DNA from: Balaenoptera acutorostrata | Taxonomy: Eukaryota > Chordata > Mammalia > Artiodactyla > Balaenopteridae | DNA length: 64,000 bases | Direction of reading: 5' to 3' | Assembly (NCBI RefSeq): GCF_949987535.1 | Contig: NC_080082.1 | Location: 44,765,874-44,829,873, forward strand | Shown: positions 56,276 to 64,000 of the stretch, piece after piece | How the letters are laid out: each line of letters opens with the position of its first letter | Numbering within the stretch: the first letter of the stretch is position 1 | Translations under genes and position numbers: made by a program | Notes under the pieces: generated by a model | Database searches by the model: none | Told to the model about the DNA's origin: nothing | What the model saw: only the letters and a program-made list of their open reading frames with translations

Positions 56276-58564
56276 CCTCAAGGACTTGCAGGTTTCTTAG
56301 GTGGGGTTGGGAGGTCTGGCCCTCATGCCAGCATCCTCACCAAAACTTGCTCCCTCACCCTCCTCAGCCGCTGGCAGAGCAGTCACCTGGACCCCACAGA
56401 TTCCATCCCTCTCCTTCTTACACATTTGTCCAGACGTCACTTTCTAATCCTTAGGATAAAAGTAAAATTGAGTGAAATTTCAGAACATGAAACATAAGGG
56501 CACATGTGGCTGGCTGGATAAATTCCCCAGCTGATAGAGGCTGACAGGATCCCACCTGATGGGATTCAATAAGGATTAGGTCAATGTCTCTTTTTGCAGA
56601 AAGTCTGACTTAATGCCAACTTGCCACATGACTGCAATTTCCACAGACTTGCAGCACCACAGACATTTTTGATTTCCCAGTCGCTGCCATCATACAAAAA
56701 TTAAATGCAAAATGGACAATACACCAAAACAGATGTTCTTGGAAATATGATTAATCCCAAAGAGTCTGGGAAGGCTGGGAGGCTGGCTCCTTCAACATGT
56801 TTGCAAGCTGAGCTGTTTCTGGTTCCCTTGGTATGTTTGGATGCAGCTTTACTCCATTTCATATCATCCACTGAGCCCGAACCACAGACCAAATGCTGCA
56901 GAAATGGGCACCAACACATTCCATCCTTAAAAGCACCACGAGAGACTTCAATCGGTCAAAGGTCTACAAACAGTCCCAATTATTTTCTCTAGAGTGGCAC
57001 TGGACAATTACAAAAAAAGCAGTTCACCCAAACCCAAACTCCTTGGTGAGAGTCTGCAAAAGGCCTATTGTGGAAAGGCAAAATGTGATGGAGAGACGGG
57101 AGGGCTTGCCTCTTTCTGGGCAAGGGGAATTGATCCTCCCAAAGACTCCTTCTGCCCCATTTGTTTCCCAACTGTAAACTGGGGTGTTAGCAGGGCCATT
57201 TGTGGTTCAAGTGTGACGATGCAGGTTGCATTGACCATTGACTGTGGAGGGCATCCAGGCAAAGATGTATGTCATCATCATGGTTTTCGCAGGGGCGCCC
57301 ATCCCATTCCCATCAGCTTCTCACCTCGCCCTGACCCTCCCCAAGGTCCCAGAAGCTCAGCCCCTGAGGGCTCATTTGTTAAGTCTTGTCCACAGTGAAA
57401 GGCAAGAAAGAGATCCAGGTAATGATGCTGTTTCCCCAAAGGGGAAGTAAGGGCTCCAGGAGGAGGCTGCAGTGTTCAGAGGGAGAAGAAAGTGGAGCCC
57501 AACCTAACGCCTGGCCTACGTGCAGGTGGGGTTCCTGAGCCTGCCAACAGCACAGGGCCAGTTCCCAGGTGGGATGGTCTGTCCCTTGGCCTTTCCACTC
57601 CGGCCCGAATCCTTAGATCCTGCTACTGCTCCTAAGCCTACTAGTCTCCAGTTATCCTTGGTCCTGAGGGACCCTCACCCTCTGCCTTTCCTGTCCTCTC
57701 TGCTGCTGCCTCCTTCCTTCTCAGCACATCTTGTTTCTAGGCTGGCAGCAGCAGGCTCTGTCACTCTGAACGTGGTGCCCAAGGAGGACAGTATCTCCTA
57801 GCCCCTATCTCCACCCCCAGTGTCTCCTGGCTCTGCCCCTTCTGCAAGGGAGAATGACACTCACATGGAGACATGTTGAGCATCTATTTCCTCCTGAAAG
57901 AAGCAAATAGATCAGAAGAGGTGACCTCAGGCCACCCATGCAGACCCTCTGCCCAGGTAGGAAGGGCCGGGAGAATGACTTGTTGCTTTAAGCTTTCTAG
58001 ACAAGGGAGAAACCCCCATGTGTTTATTTGCACATTTCCACATGTTTATCAACATGGCTAATGGTGTTTATTGTGGAGAATTAAGGAGATTTTCACCTCA
58101 AAATGACACATGTGTCATACTGACTTGTCCAATGCTTGTGAGGACAGCTACGCCAGAAGGCCGTCCCCAGCTGGGGGTCTGCAGCAGGCTGTGTGGACAT
58201 ATGGTTCAGGACATTGAGAGGATCAGCCAGGCAGAGTGAGGTAGCCACTGGGGCCTCAGGACCCTCAGTCCTTTTTTGTGCTTTCACGTGCCCTCCCTTC
58301 CCACCTCCCCAGGGAAGAAAGGCCTGATTCTTAAGAGCACCAACATTCCTTACACAGGCAGTGGGGCTCTAGGGGCACGCCTGACCTGCCTTCTGCAGAA
58401 ATGCCATGTGGGGCATCCCTAGCCCACCTCCCCCGGCCTACACTCCCCACAGGTGCTGTCCGTCCTGGGGACCCTCCTCCCCCGTGGCCTCAGCATGGCC
58501 CACAGCTCACAACGTGTCACTCCTTCCAGCACTCAGAGCTCCGTGTCTGCACTAGTGGGGAAGG
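56276..58564. other. Long unassigned stretch
   Basis: No gene or confident repeat over 2.3 kb. ACACATGTGTCATACTGACT near 58108 contains an E-box-like CACATGTG palindrome. Confidence 0.4.
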
Positions 58565-58770
58565 CAGGATGGCCTAGTGGGAAGGCCAGGAGCTCCAGAG
58601 CCAGGCTGACCGTTCAGTCCCAGCTACACGCACACTGCGTGTGTGTTGTTACTTAACGCCTCTGGCCCTCAGTCCCCTCTGCCAGGTGATGGAAATAACG
58701 ATGGTGCCGCTGTCCAGGGCTGCCCCAAGGAGTTACTAGATTAGGCATGTAAGGCATGTGGTACATCAAC
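58565..58770 (+). repeat. MIR SINE
   Basis: GATGGCCTAGTGGGAAGGCC, GCTCCAGAGCCAGGCTGACC and TGTTACTTAACGCCTCTGGC follow plus-strand MIR. Confidence 0.72.
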
Positions 58771-58784
58771 CGGGATCGTGACAC

Positions 58785-58905
58785 GTGGTGTGAAGTCCTT
58801 GAGGGCCACGGCCCTGTCCTCTGTTCACGGCAATGAACGATGTCTCCCTAGCACCCAGTACAAGGCCTGGCACATAGTAGGTGCTCACCTAACATCTGTT
58901 ATAGT
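58785..58905 (+). repeat. L2 3' end
   Basis: GTCCTTGAGGGCCACGGCCC, GGCCTGGCACATAGTAGGTG and CTCACCTAACATCTG. Confidence 0.82.
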
Positions 58906-58949
58906 GTATTGATGCAAAACAGTTTTCAGGCCTATGTTTACCCCAACCC

Positions 58950-59105
58950 TCTGCCTAGCACGCTGTTCCCCTTGGCTGGCTTCTTGTCATCCTGCAAGTC
59001 CCACCTCCTCAGAGAGGCCTTCCGTGGCCTTCCCCGGCCTTTCCCGGCCTTCCCCACCCTCTCTCTCTATCCCACTGTCTAGTTTTATTGTCTTAATAAC
59101 AGGGA
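58950..59105 (+). repeat. L2 fragment
   Basis: GCAAGTCCCACCTCCTCAGA followed by GAGGCCTTCC is L2 3'UTR, interrupted by a short tandem array. Confidence 0.65.
59016..59056. repeat. Short tandem of GGCCTTCCCC units
   Basis: Four roughly 10-base GGCCTTCC units. They probably expanded from the L2 word GAGGCCTTCC. Confidence 0.85.
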
Positions 59106-59834
59106 AGCGGTTGGCCCCTGACACCTGGAGCGGCAGGAAGTCACCGCTTTGACTCCTACACAAGTCCACGGGCTATTCATGGGAAGTACCGTTAGCACGT
59201 GACCTCACTGAGGAGGCTACACTCGCAGCCAGGGCCCTGAGCTCTTCCACACTGGCCACTGCAGTGTCTGTGAGGATACTTGGTAGCCCCTCAAGGAAGC
59301 GGGAGCTTCTCAGGACTGAGGAGAGTGGAGGAGGCCCATCTCGGCCATAACAAGTCTCACCTCAGCCCAGGTCCCCGTGGAATCTCATCACCCCTGACTT
59401 TACTTACTTCCTCCGTCAGGATAGGCTGGGACAAGTGGATGCGAAAACATTCCCCGACACCTTCAGCGTTATTCCTCTGTGATTGCATGTCGCACTTGGG
59501 TCAGCCAGGAGGACTCTGGTCCTTGTCACTCTCGGGGGCTCAGGCTGAGGGAAGCCCTGGCCCGCGATTGCACGGTGGCAGAGGCAGAATGTGGCACAGC
59601 TGCACAGCTTGTGAAGCTCCCCCAGAGGTGACACACATCACTGCCCCCACTCTGCTGGCCGGAACCTCTCACACAGCCCCACCCCCCCCACAGGGACCCC
59701 GGTGCCCAGGGACCGGAAGCTGGGCACGTGTGGTTATAGCCAGTGACCATCAACCTTCCTCTGTCACTGGTCACACTGGGGAACCTAGGGAGGAGGGCAG
59801 CAGTGAGAGCTGATCTGATGCAGAGCTGTGCTGC
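59106..59834. other. Unassigned GC-rich stretch
   Basis: Plus frame of 177 codons (59280-59813) and minus frame of 116 codons overlap. Neither is recognisable. Confidence 0.4.
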
Positions 59835-60010
59835 CCAAGCCTCCAAGTGCTCTGCACATGACACTGACTCTGTCACCGTTGTCCCACCTGACAGAGGAAG
59901 ACACCAACCCAGGGAGGAAGGCCCTCGGCCAGGGTCACGAGATGGGGAGGGAGAGGCAGAGCCTCAACACCAGTGGTTCGACCCCAGGGTCTTTGCTCCC
60001 GACCACAGCA
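59835..60010 (-). repeat. MIR SINE
   Basis: ACCTGACAGAGGAAGACACC, GGCCAGGGTCACGAGATGGG and AGTGGTTCGACCCCAGGGTC follow antisense MIR. Confidence 0.68.
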
Positions 60011-61339
60011 CCGTCCCCAGGTTCTCATCCTGCCTTGGTCCCCAGCCATCGAGAGACTCTAGGCATGCAGCTTACTTTCTCAGGGCTCCTTCCCTCATTT
60101 GTGAGCCTGGGACTTAATTTCTGCCTGATTCACTACTTCAGAATCACCACTGGGTGTGCTGAGCTTGCACAAGGACAAAAAGGCCCACTCCACTGAGAGG
60201 TCTCAGGAAAGCTTCTTTCCCCACCAAACACCGGCCCTTGGGGGCTGGGAGGACAGCTGGGCATGAAGTCGCCAGGGGGCCCAGGCAGAGCTGTGTCCAC
60301 CAGCAGTGCTGTGCAAGTGTCAGGACTTCAGAGGGTGGGGGAGACATACAGTTGAAAGCTTTCTGTTTTGCCAAGTCAACAACCCTTTATAATCACCATC
60401 ATTTCACCGCAGAAAGGGCAATGTAGAGCGAAAAGAGTGGAAAACGTGCAAGCTCAGAATAAAAGGAAATCCTTTGAATTGGATAAGTACAGCCATGAAA
60501 AATCACTCGAGTCTCTTTTCCTCATTTCACTGCAGGTTAGGGCAAACATTGGTGCAGAACAGCACATGCCAATGAGAATGCAAGAGCAGACTTAACCTTG
60601 TGGACTTTTAGAGACTATGGACCAGGGAGCTCCTCTCTGGCAAGGAGGCAGCAGGTGCCCAGCCATGAGTGACTGTCAGACTGAGATGGCTGGTGTTCCG
60701 GACTCCAGCTCCACAGGTGGGCATTGCTGTCGCATCTGCCCTGAGCTGGATTGGCTGCAGAATGAAGACACTCGGTTCTCTTGCTCCCCTTGCCTCACAC
60801 ACTCTTTCTCTGACCCCCTGAGAGCCCAGCCGTTGACCCCTGCGATCTGGGACTCCCAGCCTCCCTCAGTCTTTGAACTATTCATGCTCGGCTTCCTGGA
60901 TGAACAGTGCTTGGAGTTTTCTTTGAAGAGTTTCCACGAGCTCCTTTCCTTGTTTATCTGCTCTTTATTAAACGGCCATGAAGAATTGATTCGTCAAAGA
61001 CTTAATAACCAGGTGCAGTGGACACTTGTGTAATTTAATGACAATTCCAGACCCATCTTTCATGGCAACAGCAGTCCCAGGGCTGCTGCGTCGATGACAG
61101 AGTGGAGACAAGTGAGCCCTTTAGCACTATGCTGATTGCTTCCAAGTCTAGCCTCGTGCTGTCCTCTCTGGCCAGGCTTGGGCTAGTCCTGCAGGGGAGA
61201 TAGCCATGACTCTGTAGCCAGAGAGAGGAACCAGGAGAGTTCGGAGCTGGCGGCCAGGAGCTGGAATGGGAGGCAGGATTGGCCTCTTCAGGATTTGGCT
61301 GAGTGTGCATTTAATTAAAGCACTTACTGAAGATCCCTG
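60011..61339. other. Unassigned stretch
   Basis: No gene recognised. The 138-codon plus frame 60617-61033 was considered and rejected. The segment 60890-61060 is AT-rich and could be conserved. Confidence 0.4.
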
Positions 61340-61660
61340 AATTAGGATACTTTGATGGCAAATGTCAGAAACCCAAGTCAACTGGCTCAAAATGTAGATA
61401 TATTGGCTTAAGAAAATAAAAAGAGGCTCATCTCAGCTTCAGGCAGCCAGACCCAGGTGCCTGATGATGTCGTTGGGAATCTACCTTTCTCCACCCTTAG
61501 TTGACTTCATTTTCAGGAAGGCCTGAGCTGAATGGTTGCAAGATGGTCACCCAGTCCCAGTCTTCTGCCTCCAGATGAGCAGCTCTGGATGTCAAGAAAG
61601 CTTCTCCTTTGTACTACTGGCTCCAGAAAAAGTTGGTTTGGCTTGGATTGGGTGTCCATC
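61340..61660 (-). repeat. Old interspersed repeat, family A, copy 3
   Basis: AACCCAAGTCAACTGGCTCA, GCAGCCAGACCCAGGTGCCT and GATGATGTCGTTGGGAATCT match the family of 2730-3185 and 31060-31515 in reverse orientation. Confidence 0.5.
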
Positions 61661-61835
61661 CTTGGGGTATTTAACACTTACTAGGTTCTGAGGACATGAA
61701 TATGAATAAGACATGCTACCTTCTCTCAAGGACCTCCCAGCATTGCAGGAAATACTTGGTAGTTAACAGACATTGTGTGTAACCTGTGTGCAATGCTATC
61801 CTCTGTGAGAAGCTGGAGGATTAAGTATGGGGCAA
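61660..61835 (-). repeat. L2 fragment
   Basis: TTAACACTTACTAGGTTCTG, GACATGAATATGAATAAGAC and TCTCTCAAGGACCTCCCAGC match antisense L2. Confidence 0.65.
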
Positions 61836-61904
61836 AGCCTCTACAATAAAATTAAAATTTTCCTTCAAGTACATCCTCCAAGGTTCTATCCCAAATCTCT
61901 TAAT

Positions 61905-62155
61905 CTAGCAGAGTGGTTAAGAGCTCAGTGTCCTGTAGTTTGACAGATCTGCATTTGAATCCTGGATCTGCCATTTAGGAGCTCTGAGAATCTGGAAAGT
62001 AAATTCACCTTTCTGTGCCTCTGTCCCATGGAGATAATAACATCTACCTAATAAGGTGATTCTGAGGATTCAATGAAATGATGCATCATATGGGGCAGTA
62101 AATTCAGTGCCAACATATAATAAGAGCTGAATAAATGGCATTTGTTACTGTTGGG
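61905..62155 (+). repeat. Full-length MIR SINE
   Basis: TAGCAGAGTGGTTAAGAGCT, CATTTGAATCCTGGATCTGC, GTGATTCTGAGGATTCAATG and GAGCTGAATAAATGGCATTT. Confidence 0.92.
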
Positions 62156-63054
62156 TTGGAGTTATGGGGGTTTGAATCTCCCCTCCATGGAGGGAGGGTT
62201 CTGGAGTGGACCAATCCAGTACAGACAAAGGGCCAACATGGAGGCAGGATTCCACCCAACTGGCATCAGGGAAGAAGTTGTCACCCAAAACAAAAGGGGA
62301 TCTGATGCTTCTTAGTGATCTAATCTAAGGGTCCCAGTGCTGGGGAGGGGGTCTAGGTGAAAACAGAAACTGGAAGGGCCTAAAATGGACCTCACAACAG
62401 GTTCCAGCACCAAAACCCAGAGTTCTGAACCAAGGAAGTGAGGTAGAGTGGCAACGGGGGTGGGGTGTGGTGGTGGGGTTACTTGGAGGAAGGAGTGTGC
62501 ACAGATGGGTTACAACTACTTAAGGGGTGCACAGACCACTACCACAGCACTAAGAGAAGCTTCCTCATGACACCTTCCTCAACTGCAACCCTGCGGGAGA
62601 GGTAAAGGGGCCGTGGAGGCCAGCAAGTGCCTGGAGGAACTCTCCAGAGGCCCCCCGGGGACCCCCCCCCCACAGTGTCTTGAAAATTAAATCAGAGCCT
62701 TGAGAAAACATGCTGAAACTCTACCTCTGTATGGGTTATTCACTCTCTTAAAATACTGTCTTCAGCACAGCCCCTGCCAACTGGATATAAAATCCACCTT
62801 TCTTGGTTTGGCGTTCGAGGCAGTCTGCTGCCGATGGGCACAGGCCATGAGCAGGAGGCCTGCTGATGCACCTTCCTCAGCCACCCCACAACAACTCGCA
62901 CACTCTTCAGTGACAGGGAAGAGGAGGTGGCCCCCAGATAAAACTTCCTCTAAGACCAGCAGAGGCACTTATGTGAATGCCTAGGCCAATCTTTGGGAAT
63001 TTTTCTTTTAAGGTTTTGACTGAAAAATAATTACAGCTGTTTAGTCCTCTGCTA
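62156..63054. other. Unassigned stretch
   Basis: No gene or repeat recognised. A C-rich run lies at about 62650-62672. Confidence 0.4.
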
Positions 63055-63260
63055 TAAATTAGAGCTTTCACGTACACAAGCCCTGTGAGGTGGAGAGGCC
63101 AGTCATCCTGCCTGGGCCCATGATGCAGAAATATCCTGCATCACAGGCGTATAGGGTGAAGCAGTCTAGGGACCTGCCTAACAAGCAGAGGAGGGAGGAC
63201 CAGGGCCGTGGGCTCAGCTCTGCCTGGGTTCTCTCACCCAGGGATCTGCTCACCTATGCA
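63055..63260 (-). repeat. Probable MIR
   Basis: ACACAAGCCCTGTGAGGTGG and CATGATGCAGAAATATCC followed by GACCTGCCTAACAAGCAGAG fit antisense MIR. Confidence 0.5.
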
Positions 63261-64000
63261 GCTCCGTGCCGTCTCACAGCCCAGCCCAATCTTCTCTTTT
63301 CTGAGCCCATTTCATGGCAGACATTCAGTAAATGTCCTTTAAATAGACTTGAATTGAGGGAAAAGCAAACCCAGGGAAAGACAGGGGCATAAAGTCCTGC
63401 TCTTAGCCGGCATGTCTCAGAGTTCAAAGCCCATCCCTGCCCATGGGCTTCTGGAGTGTCTCCCGCCCCTCCGGTCTCCCCCAGCAACCCACCCCTCAGT
63501 GGGCCCATTCAGTGCTCAAGGAATGAAGAACCCAGAGGGGGAAACTGCCTTGGTTCTGCCAGGGAAAGAGTACATTTGATAGTTTTATCAGCCTCACATC
63601 CCTGTAACAGACCCCTTCTAGGGTGTCTGCTCAACATTCACCCCATTGTTTGGGGAGAGTGCCCAGGCAGTGATGAGACAGGGGAAAGCCCAGGTGGCAC
63701 AGATGCATCCACCAACCATAGTGACTGGTCCACTCGAGCTCAAAAGGCCCGGTGAGGGCAGTTCATCATCTGTGCTGGCCTGATCCCCCCACGTGAGTTT
63801 GGAGCAGGGACTGAACTCACCGGCCAGCCTCTTGCTTATGCGTGACCTGGGAGTATGAAGGGTCGACACAGCCACGTGCCACCCTGGAGAGGTGCAGCAG
63901 AGAAGGCCAGACTGCAGGAATAGAAATGTGAAAGAGTTGCAGAGGCAAGAGAGGAAAGATGGAAGGAGCAACTCTTCGCTGAGTCCCACCTCGTGAGGCT
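63261..64000. other. Unassigned stretch to the window edge
   Basis: A short L2-like end (GCAGACATTCAGTAAATGTC) lies near 63317. No gene is recognised. Confidence 0.4.

Noticed and set aside
59280..59813. 177-codon plus frame
   Set aside because: GC-rich, with an opposing long frame; no recognisable protein.
60617..61033. 138-codon plus frame with a plausible-looking C-terminus
   Set aside because: No known family. The AT-rich end may be conserved non-coding sequence rather than an exon.

Overview
This window looks like ordinary non-coding mammalian nuclear DNA, most likely from a whippomorph (whale/dolphin, possibly hippo). The evidence is a CHR-type SINE and several cetartiodactyl-type L1 3' ends, with no BovB or Bov-tA copies (expected in a ruminant) and no PRE-1 copies (expected in pig). 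I found no tRNA, rRNA, CRISPR array, operon or protein-coding exon that I can defend. The only proteins I recognise are L1 retrotransposon ORF1 and ORF2 remnants. Every other long reading frame looks like a chance frame in repeat, low-complexity or GC-rich sequence. All repeat names are recalled by eye, without a library search.

Layout. 0-4 kb: an antisense MLT2-type LTR, a short L1 3' end with a clean 14-bp target-site duplication, a MIR and an L2. 3.9-8.7 kb: a nearly complete young L1 on the minus strand with both ORFs traceable but broken. 9-10.7 kb: an ancient L1 interrupted by a hAT element. 10.8-12 kb: an L2 split by a solo LTR. 12-32 kb: a mosaic of MIR, L2, LTRs and one old L1, with unassigned AT-rich islands between them. 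32-37 kb: three recent insertions with clear target-site duplications (an L1 tail, a young L1 inside an older L1, and a CHR SINE inside an L1). 37-47 kb: old L1 tails, L2 and MIR, and a 3.3-kb decayed L1 that has lost its reverse-transcriptase active site. 47-64 kb: long unique, partly GC-rich stretches with sparse MIR and L2, one more L1 tail and a second hAT copy.

Interpretation. The window reads as intergenic or intronic sequence. Seven or so AT-rich, repeat-free islands carry clustered homeodomain-type words, one octamer and an E-box, so they are candidates for conserved regulatory elements. That is inference and depends on an alignment I cannot run. The strongest direct observations are the molecular scars in the L1 copies: an endonuclease-domain deletion, a 19-codon in-frame loss of the FADD box, paired insertion duplications, and a CTCF-like word in the L1 5' region. 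I found no convincing undescribed gene system.
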